Part shown: in pieces, positions 24,308 through 31,547 of the stretch
Layout of the letters: every line of letters starts with the position of its first letter
How positions within the stretch are numbered: the stretch's first letter is position 1
Assembly: GCA_964526505.1 (NCBI GenBank)
Contig: CAZGJC010000017.1
Coordinates: forward strand, 1 to 34,206
From: SVTX01 sp964526505
Lineage (GTDB): Bacteria; Bacillota; Clostridia; Oscillospirales; CAG-272
Direction: 5' to 3'
Length of the DNA stretch: 34,206 bases
The notes under the pieces: model-generated
Database searches by the model: none
What the model was told of the DNA's origin: nothing
What the model saw: the letters and a program-made list of their open reading frames with translations, nothing else
Translations under genes and position numbers: made by a program

Positions 24308-25021
24308 ATGCTTTTTTCACTTCTCTCTTCGGGAGATATAAAAATCGCCATAATCCAATTACTGCTTTCGGTACCGATAGTGCTGTTTGCACTTTCCTGC
24401 CACGAAGCGGCACACGCTTACGCCGCATACAAAATGGGGGACAGAACCGCTTTTAACCTCGGTCGTGTAACCGTAAATCCGTCAAAACATCTTGACCTTG
24501 TCGGAACAATATGTATGCTTGTATTCGGATTCGGCTGGGCAAAACCGGTTCCGATTAACGCACGAAATTTTGAAAATCCCAAAAAAGGAATGGCAATTTC
24601 GGGTATAGCAGGTCCGCTTGCCAATTTTATACTCGGTATAATAAGTACGTTTCTTTCGGCTTTAACCGTATTTTTGGAATATAAACTTATGGCAAATATG
24701 CAACCGACGGAATTTGTTCTCAACGTTTTTTCCATAACGTATACGTTCTTTTATCTGTCGGCAATGTATAACTTCATATTTATGGTATTCAATTTAATTC
24801 CCGTTCCGCCGTTTGACGGTTCGAGATTTATAACCGCCATACTGCCGTCAAAATGGTACTTCAAACTTATGCAATACGAAAAATATACTTTTATCATCGT
24901 TATGGTGGTAAATCTTGTTCTTTCACGTGTTTTCGGAATTTATTTGTCATCCTTTATAGCCGAAAAACTTATGAATTTGGTTGCGTCGCCATTTTACGCT
25001 TTGTTTAACCTGTTCTTATAA
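24308..25021 (+). CDS. Site-2-protease family membrane metalloprotease (M50)
   Basis: A 237-aa polytopic membrane protein of the S2P/M50B family, which cuts proteins within the membrane. The zinc motif is HEAAH (His32-Glu33-His36) in the first long membrane helix, and the third ligand is the Asp in PVPPFDGSRF near residue 167. Gly/Pro-rich GIAGPLANF near residue 101 is typical. Five to six membrane segments are likely. The substrate is unknown. In Firmicutes a homologue (YwhC/YdjP-like group) commonly precedes scpA, as it does here with a 30-nt gap. Confidence 0.9.
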   Translation: MLFSLLSSGDIKIAIIQLLLSVPIVLFALSCHEAAHAYAAYKMGDRTAFNLGRVTVNPSKHLDLVGTICMLVFGFGWAKPVPINARNFENPKKGMAISGIAGPLANFILGIISTFLSALTVFLEYKLMANMQPTEFVLNVFSITYTFFYLSAMYNFIFMVFNLIPVPPFDGSRFITAILPSKWYFKLMQYEKYTFIIVMVVNLVLSRVFGIYLSSFIAEKLMNLVASPFYALFNLFL

Positions 25022-25051
25022 ATCCAAGACTCACAAGACGGAGGACTCCAA

Positions 25052-25873
25052 ATGGAGACTTTAAGTTATCGCCTCGATCTTTTCGATGGACCGCTTGACC
25101 TGCTTTTAAGCCTGATACAAAAAAACAAACTTAATATAGAAGATATTCCGATAAATCTCATATGCGAGCAGTATATGGAATATATCTCTGCGGCACAAGC
25201 GATGGATATGGATATCGCCTCCGAATTTCTCGTTATGGCAAGCGAACTTATGCTTATAAAAAGCAAACTTCTCCTTCCGAAAATATGCGAGGAAGAAGAA
25301 GACCCACGCCTTGCCCTTGCCGAAATGCTTATTAAATATCAGCAGGCAAAAGAGGCGGCAAAAAAACTGTTGCCAGAATATGCGAAATTCAGCGGAAGAC
25401 TTGAAAAAGACACCGATGAAATCTCAATAGACAAATCATTTGTCGCAGACCAAGAAACCGAAAGTTTGCTCTTGGCTGTCAGACGAATTTTGACGTACAA
25501 CGAAAACCGCCCTCTTCCCGATAAGGAAGTATTTACACCCATGATAAGCAAACCCATAGTTCCCGTTGAAGTTAAAATCGTGGGAATTATGAACAGAATG
25601 TCGCAAAAACGTGAGACTTCGCTCCGTGAACTTCTCGATGACTCCGTATCTCTCAATGATATGATAGCGATATTTCTCGGCGTCCTTGAACTTATAAAAG
25701 TAAGAAGAATACTTATATCCGGCGACGAGAGCGGTGTCTCTTCCCTTATGGGCGAGGACGCAAAATTCATCATCAACGAAAATCTGTCCGATGAGACGGC
25801 AGATGAAACGGAAAAAGGTAAAACAGATGAGGGGCATCACAATTTGACCGACACAAGTGAGGTACTAATATGA
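25052..25873 (+). CDS. scpA: Segregation and condensation protein A
   Basis: A 273-aa kleisin that bridges the SMC heads and binds ScpB to form bacterial condensin. The N-terminal motif LDLFDGPLDLLLSLIQKNKL (about 8-27) is diagnostic, followed by DIPINLICEQY and MASELMLIKSKLLLP. The C-terminal winged helix (about 170-235) contains VSLNDMIAIFLGVLELIKVRRI. The last 35 residues are a charged tail. GGAGG stands before the ATG and the stop overlaps scpB (ATGA, 25870-25873). Confidence 0.96.
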   Translation: METLSYRLDLFDGPLDLLLSLIQKNKLNIEDIPINLICEQYMEYISAAQAMDMDIASEFLVMASELMLIKSKLLLPKICEEEEDPRLALAEMLIKYQQAKEAAKKLLPEYAKFSGRLEKDTDEISIDKSFVADQETESLLLAVRRILTYNENRPLPDKEVFTPMISKPIVPVEVKIVGIMNRMSQKRETSLRELLDDSVSLNDMIAIFLGVLELIKVRRILISGDESGVSSLMGEDAKFIINENLSDETADETEKGKTDEGHHNLTDTSEVLI

Positions 25874-26529
25874 ATGAAGAAAATATCGGATTAAATAATA
25901 TATCGGGAGCAATCGAAGCCATTTTGTACGCCGCAGGTCACCCCGTAACGTATGAAAAATTATCCGAAGTGCTTGGGCTTTCATCAAATGACGTAAAAAA
26001 AATAGTTACGGCAATGTCGGAAGAATACAATTCCGAAAAATCCACACACGGCATAATGCTTCTCACCTACCCCGACTCCTGCCAATTTGCGACAAAAGAA
26101 GAATATATGCCCTATATACGAGAAGCCCTCGGAATAAAGCGAGGCGGCAACCTTTCAAATTCAACGATGGAGGCTTTGGCAGTCGTTGCTTATAATCAAC
26201 CGGTTACACGTTCATACGTGGATTCGGTCAGAGGTGTAGATTCTTCATACGCCATGACATCACTGATTGACAAAAATCTCATAGCCTGTTGCGGTCGTCT
26301 TGACGCACCGGGGCGTCCCATGCTTTACGCAACCACGGAAAAATTTTTGCGTGTATTCGGTTTGAGTTCGCTTGACGAATTACCGCAATGCGAATTTACA
26401 CCGAGTGCGGGCAGTGACGAAGAGGGTGTGGGTATCGGTCTTGTAGGCGAGGTGGGAATGATGATAATCCCACAGCCGGAAAAAGAAGAAACGCAGGAAA
26501 ACGAACCCGAAAACACAAATAAAGAATAA
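25870..26529 (+). CDS. scpB: Segregation and condensation protein B
   Basis: A 219-aa protein with two winged-helix domains that dimerises and binds ScpA in condensin. AIEAILYAAGHPVTYEKLSEVL near the N-terminus, STMEALAVVAYNQPVTRSYVDSVRGVDS (about 97-124) and GRPMLYATTEKFLRVFGL are the conserved segments. The C-terminal 35 residues are low-complexity acidic. Translation is coupled to scpA through the 4-nt overlap. Confidence 0.96.
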   Translation: MNEENIGLNNISGAIEAILYAAGHPVTYEKLSEVLGLSSNDVKKIVTAMSEEYNSEKSTHGIMLLTYPDSCQFATKEEYMPYIREALGIKRGGNLSNSTMEALAVVAYNQPVTRSYVDSVRGVDSSYAMTSLIDKNLIACCGRLDAPGRPMLYATTEKFLRVFGLSSLDELPQCEFTPSAGSDEEGVGIGLVGEVGMMIIPQPEKEETQENEPENTNKE

Positions 26530-26558
26530 TCCGAATTATAAAATCATCACCGAAGGGA

Positions 26559-27284
26559 GTGGTAATAATAATTGCATTACTTATAATTCTTGCAATAATT
26601 ATATTGCTCTTTTCCGTGCGTGCATCGGTTTGTCTTGAACTTAAAGAAGAACTTAAACTTTCGGTTCGTGTGTTCGGCATAAAAATCAAAATTCTTCCCA
26701 AAAAAGAAAAAAAATACAAAATGTCCGACTACACGCCGAGAAAAATCGCCAAGCGTGAAGCGAAACGCAAAAAATCGGAAGAAAAAAAAGCAAAGAAAAA
26801 ATCAGAAAAGCAATTAAAGAAAAAAGCAAAAAAGGCAGAACTCGCAAGTCTTTCAAAAAAAGAAAAACGTGCGATGAAAAAGCAAAAAAAAGAAAGCCGA
26901 CCGAAAATCGGCGATCTTGTCTCCCTCTCCCTTGAATTGCTTAAACTTTTCTTTTCCACGTTCTTCTCTCACTTTCATATAAAAATTTGCAAACTTCATT
27001 TAAACGTGGGAGGTGCCGATGCGGCACAGGTTGCACTCCACTGGTATGGAATTTATGCCGGATGCGGTGCCGTTATCGCTCTTATGGACAAGCGTTCGCA
27101 CCTACACGGTAAAAACTCAATGGATATACAAATCGTCCCCGATTACTTGTCGGAAGAGATAACAGCCGATCTTAAAATTTACTTTTCAATGAATTTATTC
27201 GGTCTGTTTTGCGTTCTGTTCAAGGTTGCGTTCAAGGGAATATTCGGTTGGATTAAAATTCAACCGCAAAAGCAAGTGAAATAA
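26559..27284 (+). CDS. DUF2953 membrane protein
   Basis: A protein of up to 241 aa with one N-terminal membrane helix, a very Lys-rich segment at about 48-120, and a C-terminal domain containing GADAAQVALHWYGIYAG, the pattern of DUF2953, a family of unknown function seen in spore-formers between scpB and ytfJ. The start is uncertain: the GTG at 26559 overlaps the ribosome binding site GAAGGGAG, while spacing would favour a non-standard ATA/ATT codon around 26565-26571. No ATG is available near the start. It is followed after 35 nt by ytfJ. Confidence 0.8.
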   Translation: MVIIIALLIILAIIILLFSVRASVCLELKEELKLSVRVFGIKIKILPKKEKKYKMSDYTPRKIAKREAKRKKSEEKKAKKKSEKQLKKKAKKAELASLSKKEKRAMKKQKKESRPKIGDLVSLSLELLKLFFSTFFSHFHIKICKLHLNVGGADAAQVALHWYGIYAGCGAVIALMDKRSHLHGKNSMDIQIVPDYLSEEITADLKIYFSMNLFGLFCVLFKVAFKGIFGWIKIQPQKQVK

Positions 27285-27319
27285 AGATAAAATATAAATT
27301 ATCGAAAGGAAATTTCGTT

Positions 27320-27739
27320 ATGGCATCAGAAAACAAACTTCAAGAAGTAATTGCGGCGACACTGTCGCAGGTTAAAAACATTATCGACGCCGATACCGTA
27401 ATAGGTTCACCCATAAATACGGCGTCGGGAACGACCATAATTCCCATATCCAAAGTAGCAATAGGATACGCAACGGGCGGAGTGGACTTCAATGACAAAT
27501 CCGAACACGCAAAACCCCAAAACTTCGGAGCGGGCGGAGGAACGGGTATATCCATCCAGCCCGTCGGTTTTCTCTGTGTTTCTCCTGACGGAGACGTTGA
27601 AATCGTCAATGTGGGTCTTAAAAATCCCACGGATCCTATTGAACAAGTTTCCGAACTTATAGACCGCTCTCCCGAAATCATTGCAAAAATCAAGGCAATT
27701 TTCGCAAAAGACAAAGATACGGAAGAAAACAAAGACTGA
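27320..27739 (+). CDS. ytfJ: Sporulation protein YtfJ (GerW family)
   Basis: A 139-aa YtfJ/GerW-family protein; in Bacillus the homologue is made in the forespore and affects germination. The family core is GSPINTASGTTIIPISKVAIGYATGG at about 30-55, followed by a Gly-rich GAGGGTGISIQPVGF and a VEIVNV segment. AAAGGAA precedes the ATG. Its presence, next to DUF2953 and a DacF-like carboxypeptidase, supports a spore-forming host. Confidence 0.93.
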   Translation: MASENKLQEVIAATLSQVKNIIDADTVIGSPINTASGTTIIPISKVAIGYATGGVDFNDKSEHAKPQNFGAGGGTGISIQPVGFLCVSPDGDVEIVNVGLKNPTDPIEQVSELIDRSPEIIAKIKAIFAKDKDTEENKD

Positions 27740-27815
27740 TAGGTAACCGTCATAAATTTTCCTCGGTGCAAATATATTTTTATAAAGTTTCAAACAATTG
27801 CACGGAGGATTTGTC

Positions 27816-29018
27816 GTGTCGCCTTGGTTTAAAGTCAAAAAATCAATTATTCCGGTTGTATCTGTTTTGCTGTGCGTTGCGTGTCTGTCTTGTTGCACAT
27901 CCAACACCGTGCAGACCACCACAACCGAAAATCGACAAGTCATTATCAGTTCGAATACAGCAAAAAAGCCCGACGAAAGCGAGATATCGGCAAAAAGTGC
28001 GATTGTCATCGAAGCGTCCGAAGGTACTGTCGTCTGGTCAAAAAATTGCAATGAAAGACTGCCTATGGCATCAACAACAAAAATCATGACGGCTGTTGTG
28101 GCACTTGAAAATTCCGATATAAATACAGTAGTTAAAATTCCACGTGAGGCGACGGGAATTGAGGGGTCGTCAATTTACCTCTATGAGGGAGAGGAACTTA
28201 CGCTTGAAAGTTTGCTCTATGCTCTGCTCCTGTCCTCGGCAAACGATGCGGCTGTTGCAATAGCCATATATGTCGGTGGTTCGCTTGAAAACTTTGTTGC
28301 CATGATGAACGACAAAGCACTGTCTCTCGGGCTTTCAAATACCCATTTCGATAATCCTCACGGTCTTGATTCACCGGAGCATTATACCACGGCATCGGAA
28401 CTGGCACTTATAACACGGTACGCTATGCAAAACCCTACGTTTTGCAAAATGGTCTCAACCCAAAAAATCACTATTCCCCTAAACAAAACGGCAGGGGTAA
28501 GACTGCTTATCAATCACAATAAATTGCTTAAAACGTACAATGGTGCAACGGGTGTAAAAACGGGATTTACCAAAAGGAGCGGTCGTTGCCTCGTCAGTTC
28601 CGCAACATCCGACGGAGTGGACTTCATATGCGTAACGCTCTCGGCTCCGTCCGATTGGAACGACCATAAGATATTGTTGGACTTCGCCTCTTCGCTGTAC
28701 GAACGTAAAGTGGTGTATAACGCACTTGAATTTACATATTCCCTTCCGATTGTCGGAGCCGAAAAAGATTTGGTAACCGTTTCAAATCGTGATGAATTGT
28801 CTGCCATTGTACCTCGTAATTGTGATAATCTGCGATGCGTAACCGAATTGCCGAGATTTGTTTTCGGCAGAGTTAATAAAGACGATATAGTCGGTTCGCT
28901 TGTTCTTTATGTCGGAGAAACGGAGATTTTACGTGTGCCTTTGACCGCCACCGAAACAGTACCGCAAGAAACGAAAAAATTCTCAATTTGGTCTTTTTTT
29001 AATCATTCTGAGAAGTAA
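27816..29018 (+). CDS. dacF: D-alanyl-D-alanine carboxypeptidase, DacF-like
   Basis: A 400-aa penicillin-binding protein (low-molecular-weight, peptidase S11) that trims the terminal D-Ala of peptidoglycan peptides. The active-site motifs are STTK (Ser86-Lys89), SAN (141-143) and KTG (247-249). Residues 1-27 form a signal peptide with LCVAC resembling a lipobox. I chose the GTG at 27816 with GGAGG 7 nt upstream; a TTG six codons earlier overlaps that site. The gene order ytfJ-dacF-rluB fits the sporulation-linked DacF group, but the paralogue name is inferred. Confidence 0.88.
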   Translation: MSPWFKVKKSIIPVVSVLLCVACLSCCTSNTVQTTTTENRQVIISSNTAKKPDESEISAKSAIVIEASEGTVVWSKNCNERLPMASTTKIMTAVVALENSDINTVVKIPREATGIEGSSIYLYEGEELTLESLLYALLLSSANDAAVAIAIYVGGSLENFVAMMNDKALSLGLSNTHFDNPHGLDSPEHYTTASELALITRYAMQNPTFCKMVSTQKITIPLNKTAGVRLLINHNKLLKTYNGATGVKTGFTKRSGRCLVSSATSDGVDFICVTLSAPSDWNDHKILLDFASSLYERKVVYNALEFTYSLPIVGAEKDLVTVSNRDELSAIVPRNCDNLRCVTELPRFVFGRVNKDDIVGSLVLYVGETEILRVPLTATETVPQETKKFSIWSFFNHSEK

Positions 29019-29032
29019 CGAATATTAAAAAT

Positions 29033-29073
29033 GTAAGAAGGTTTTTTGGCTTACTTTTTTCAAAAAAAGCAAG
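29033..29073 (+). repeat. Hairpin repeat copy 3 (after dacF)
   Basis: It reads GTAAGAAGGTTTTTTGGC followed by CTTAC-T6-C-A7-GCAAG. The hairpin arms are partly mismatched. It belongs to the same family as the copies upstream of smc and begins 14 nt after the dacF stop codon. Confidence 0.75.
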
Positions 29074-29102
29074 AAGATTTTGAGTTTACGCTTATCAAAA
29101 AC

Positions 29103-29144
29103 GTAAGGAAGTTTTTTGGCTTACCTTTTTTCAAAAAAGGTAAG
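29103..29144 (+). repeat. Hairpin repeat copy 4 (just before rluB)
   Basis: It reads GTAAGGAAGTTTTTTGGC followed by the perfect hairpin CTTACC-T6-C-A6-GGTAAG. Compared with copy 1 (CACACC/GGTGTG), two stem positions are changed on both arms so that pairing is kept. The copy ends 11 nt before the rluB ATG and supplies the only nearby purine-rich stretch. Confidence 0.8.
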
Positions 29145-29155
29145 AAATCACAACT

Positions 29156-29890
29156 ATGGAAAAAATAAGAATTTCAAAATATTTCACAGATTGCGGTATT
29201 ATGTCCCGTAGGACGGCAGAAACCGAAATCGAAAAAGGAAACGTCGTTGTCAATGACGTCACGGCAGTGCTCGGACAAAAAATAGACCCCGAAAATGATG
29301 TGGTAAAATATAAAGGCAAAATAGTTACACTGCCAACAGACGATAAATTCTGCATTATGATGAATAAGCCACGTGGTATTGTAACAACTCTGTCGGACGA
29401 AAAAGGACGGGTTGGCGTAACCCAACTGTGCAGCGACTTAAAAGACACCGACGGCAAACCAATTCGCCTTTATCCCATAGGGCGTTTGGATATGAACTCC
29501 GACGGTTTGCTGTTACTTACAAACGACGGTGAATTGGCAAACAAACTCACCCATCCAAAACATTCAGTACCGAAAATTTATCACGTAACGCTAAATGCCG
29601 ACTTGTCGGATGAAGACGTCCAGAAACTCGGCGACCCGATTCTCATCGACGGAAGATTGACGTCCCCCGTGACGGTCAAAAAACTCTCCCAAAACGGACA
29701 AAAAATGTGCGTCGAGTTCCGACTTTACGAGGGCAGAAATCGCCAAATAAGAAGAATGTGCGACTCTCACGGCATTAAAATCACCCGTCTTTGCCGTGTT
29801 GCGATAGGCGACTTGAATTTAGGTGACCTCCCCGTGGGAAAGTGGAGAAAACTCTCACAGAACGAAATAAAATATCTTAAAGAATGTTAA
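29156..29890 (+). CDS. rluB: Ribosomal large-subunit pseudouridine synthase RluB family
   Basis: A 244-aa enzyme that isomerises uridine to pseudouridine in 23S rRNA. An N-terminal S4 RNA-binding domain (about 3-50) is followed by the catalytic domain with GRLDMNSDGLLLLTNDG, where Asp112 is the nucleophile, and by KIYHVTL and GRNRQIRRMC motifs. The RluB/E/F subgroup cannot be separated with certainty from sequence alone. No clear Shine-Dalgarno lies at normal distance; the AAAGG of repeat copy 4 is about 14-18 nt upstream and would be paired in its hairpin. Confidence 0.93.
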   Translation: MEKIRISKYFTDCGIMSRRTAETEIEKGNVVVNDVTAVLGQKIDPENDVVKYKGKIVTLPTDDKFCIMMNKPRGIVTTLSDEKGRVGVTQLCSDLKDTDGKPIRLYPIGRLDMNSDGLLLLTNDGELANKLTHPKHSVPKIYHVTLNADLSDEDVQKLGDPILIDGRLTSPVTVKKLSQNGQKMCVEFRLYEGRNRQIRRMCDSHGIKITRLCRVAIGDLNLGDLPVGKWRKLSQNEIKYLKEC

Positions 29891-29935
29891 TTTGAGACAA
29901 AGTCTCACAAATATAAGAAAGGACACAATAAAGAT

Positions 29936-30475
29936 ATGGCAAACAAATACGCCGGAACACAAACCGAAAAAAATCTGATGGAAGCATTTGCAGGCGAATC
30001 GCAGGCAAGAAATAAGTATACTTATTTCGCATCCAAGGCAAAAAAAGAAGGATTTGAACAAATATCCGCCCTCTTCCTCAAAACGGCAGATAACGAAAAA
30101 GAACACGCAAAAATGTGGTTTAAAGAACTTGACGGAATCGGAAACACCGCTCAAAACCTTTCTGCGGCGGCAGATGGCGAAAACTTCGAATGGACGGATA
30201 TGTACGAAAACTTTGCGAAAACCGCCGAAGAAGAGGGATTTTCCGAACTTGCAAAAAAATTCCGTATGGTCGGAGCAATAGAAAAAGAACATGAAAAACG
30301 CTACCGTACACTTCTCTCTAACGTTGAAGCACAGCAAGTTTTCGCTAAAAGTTCGGTAAAAGTTTGGGAATGCCGTAATTGCGGTCATATTGTAGTAGGA
30401 GAAAACGCTCCCACAGTATGCCCTGTTTGTGCTCATCCTCAGGCATATTTTGAAATTCATGAAGAAAATTATTGA
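29936..30475 (+). CDS. rbr: Rubrerythrin
   Basis: A 179-aa non-haem iron protein that reduces hydrogen peroxide in anaerobes. The N-terminal ferritin-like domain contains Glu21 and the ExxH motifs ADNEKEHA (Glu54/His57) and AIEKEHEKR that form the di-iron site. The C-terminal rubredoxin-like domain has two CxxC pairs, CRNCG and CPVCAHPQAYF. AAAGGAC precedes the ATG. It is separated from rluB by 45 nt and is followed by a strong terminator. Confidence 0.97.
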   Translation: MANKYAGTQTEKNLMEAFAGESQARNKYTYFASKAKKEGFEQISALFLKTADNEKEHAKMWFKELDGIGNTAQNLSAAADGENFEWTDMYENFAKTAEEEGFSELAKKFRMVGAIEKEHEKRYRTLLSNVEAQQVFAKSSVKVWECRNCGHIVVGENAPTVCPVCAHPQAYFEIHEENY

Positions 30476-30510
30476 AAATTCGACACGTGCATTCAACGAC
30501 GAGCAACATA

Positions 30511-30548
30511 AAAACATCCGAGTTCAGAATTGAACTCGGATGTTTTTT
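30511..30548. terminator. Bidirectional terminator between rubrerythrin and the metal operon
   Basis: A perfect 14-bp stem of the form ACATCCGAGTTCA/TGAACTCGGATGT with a GAAT loop is flanked by A4 and T6. It can stop the plus-strand rubrerythrin transcript and the convergent minus-strand transcript of the small membrane peptide. Confidence 0.9.
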
Positions 30549-30584
30549 GCTTAAATTTTATTTGTAAATTATCGGGACTTCTCG

Positions 30585-30725
30585 CTATTTAACTCCCTGC
30601 CTTTTCGATATTTTTCTTGAAAATTTCAAAAGACCGTTCTTAATCAGTCCACCAAGATATATAAGTATGGCAGAGAGGATAACGGATATCCATAATTCGG
30701 AACTCAAAATCCACTCTAACACCAT
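30585..30725 (-). CDS. Small single-pass membrane protein, 46 aa
   Basis: A 46-aa open frame, shorter than usual gene-finding limits. One hydrophobic helix (about residues 11-28, SELWISVILSAILIYLGG) is followed by a basic tail LKFSRKISKRQGVK. AAGGAGG lies directly upstream of ATG-GTG, and either codon could start. It begins 9 nt after the metal-binding gene and ends 37 nt before the shared terminator, so the two form an operon. I know of no function; a small partner of a metal transporter is a guess. Confidence 0.7.
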   Translation of the reverse strand: MVLEWILSSELWISVILSAILIYLGGLIKNGLLKFSRKISKRQGVK

Positions 30726-30734
30726 TCTACCTCC

Positions 30735-30989
30735 TTATTTTCCAAACAGTGAAAACCCTTTTTTCTCATAAGGTTCGACCGATACGGATTTTACGGTGTA
30801 CCCCGTTTTTTCAATAACACTGCGTAATTTATCTTCCAGTATTTCTTCTTTCGCTATTATTATACTTGTTCCTTTTTTGTGTGACGACTCAACTTTCTTT
30901 ACCGAAAAGTGCGATCTCACGCAATCGTTTATGTGTGCTTCACACATTCCACAAGCCATTCCGTCTATCTCAACTGTTATTTTATACAT
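30735..30989 (-). CDS. Heavy-metal-associated (HMA) domain protein
   Basis: An 84-aa protein with an HMA-like ferredoxin fold. The metal-binding motif GMACGMCEAHI lies at about residues 10-20, with the CxxC pair Cys13/Cys16. The C-terminal VEPYEKKGFSLFGK tail is typical of a group common in gut Clostridia. Such proteins bind Cu(I) or related soft metals in other bacteria; the ligand here is unknown. AAAGGAG precedes the ATG. The promoter carries two DtxR-like palindromes, which suggests iron or manganese control. Confidence 0.85.
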   Translation of the reverse strand: MYKITVEIDGMACGMCEAHINDCVRSHFSVKKVESSHKKGTSIIIAKEEILEDKLRSVIEKTGYTVKSVSVEPYEKKGFSLFGK

Positions 30990-31019
30990 TTTTAAATTCT
31001 CCTTTTATTAAAACGTCAA

Positions 31020-31036
31020 GTTAGTTTTAACTAACC
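31020..31036. promoter_or_regulatory. DtxR-like palindrome 2 in the HMA leader
   Basis: GTTAGTT followed by TT and AACTAAC is an exact palindrome. Its half-sites match the outer TTAG/CTAACC parts of the DtxR/IdeR box. It lies about 50 bp downstream of the predicted start of the HMA transcript. Confidence 0.5.
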
Positions 31037-31063
31037 GAGTAAGATTAAATTAGCGACGCCGAG

Positions 31064-31082
31064 TTAGGTGTCGCTAACCTAT
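31064..31082. promoter_or_regulatory. DtxR/IdeR-like operator overlapping the HMA transcription start
   Basis: TTAGGTGTCGCTAACCTAT agrees with the DtxR/IdeR consensus TTAGGTTAGGCTAACCTAA at 15 of 19 positions. It covers about +2 to +20 of the HMA transcript, where a bound repressor would block transcription. An overlapping longer inverted repeat (TTAGCGAC...GTCGCTAA) is also present and could instead be an RNA stem. Confidence 0.55.
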
Positions 31083-31090
31083 CTGATATC

Positions 31091-31119
31091 ATTATAGCAC
31101 ACTTCCGGTTCAATGTCAA
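31091..31119 (-). promoter_or_regulatory. Sigma-A promoter of the HMA operon
   Basis: Consensus TTGACA (31119-31114) and TATAAT (31096-31091) with a 17-bp spacer on the minus strand. Confidence 0.92.
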
Positions 31120-31143
31120 TAATAATATAAAATATTTTTTAAT

Positions 31144-31473
31144 TCAATCTATAACGACGGATTTTTTCTTACCGTTCTTCTTTTTCGGATATTCACGTAT
31201 GCGTGCAATGAAATTCAGATTTACAGCCTGTAATTCGCCTTGATTTTCTATAAGTATCGCTCCGTCCGTAACCTCCGTAATAACTCCCGTAAATTGAGAC
31301 ATTCCGCCGTAGGTGTATATTATACATTCTTTGCCCACAAATTTTTTTACAAGTTCTTTCATGTCCTCGCCCGCTCTCCTTTTAATCGTCATCATTGCGA
31401 TGATTTGTTGATTTCTTTGCATAATAAAAACCAAAATAATCAATAAAATCATCGGTATAATCGAATAATACAA
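31144..31473 (-). CDS. yajC: YajC-like preprotein translocase subunit
   Basis: A 109-aa protein with an N-terminal membrane helix (about residues 3-20, IIPMILLIILVFIMQ), a short basic segment, and a cytoplasmic domain with GMSQFTGVITEVTDGAILIE, the pattern of YajC, the accessory subunit of SecDF-YajC. It ends in a Lys-rich tail. I set the start at the TTG at 31473 because GGAGG (31485-31481) stands 7 nt upstream; an in-frame ATG at 31551 would lie upstream of the -35 element. It has its own promoter, and no secD/secF is nearby. Confidence 0.8.
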   Translation of the reverse strand: MYYSIIPMILLIILVFIMQRNQQIIAMMTIKRRAGEDMKELVKKFVGKECIIYTYGGMSQFTGVITEVTDGAILIENQGELQAVNLNFIARIREYPKKKNGKKKSVVID

Positions 31474-31506
31474 ATGCTCGCCTCCGTATCTCGATGTGTT
31501 TATATC

Positions 31507-31535
31507 ATTATATAACTTCGCTGTGCCTTTGTCAA
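31507..31535 (-). promoter_or_regulatory. Sigma-A promoter of the yajC-like gene
   Basis: Consensus TTGACA (31535-31530) and TATAAT (31512-31507), 17-bp spacer, minus strand. The predicted start near 31500 leaves a short leader of about 25 nt before the TTG start. Confidence 0.92.
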
Positions 31536-31547
31536 TACTTTCATACG

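Noticed and set aside
29033..29144. Rho-independent terminators after dacF
   Set aside because: The T6-C-A6 hairpins look terminator-like, but the stems are followed by purine-rich sequence and not by a T tract in the direction of transcription.
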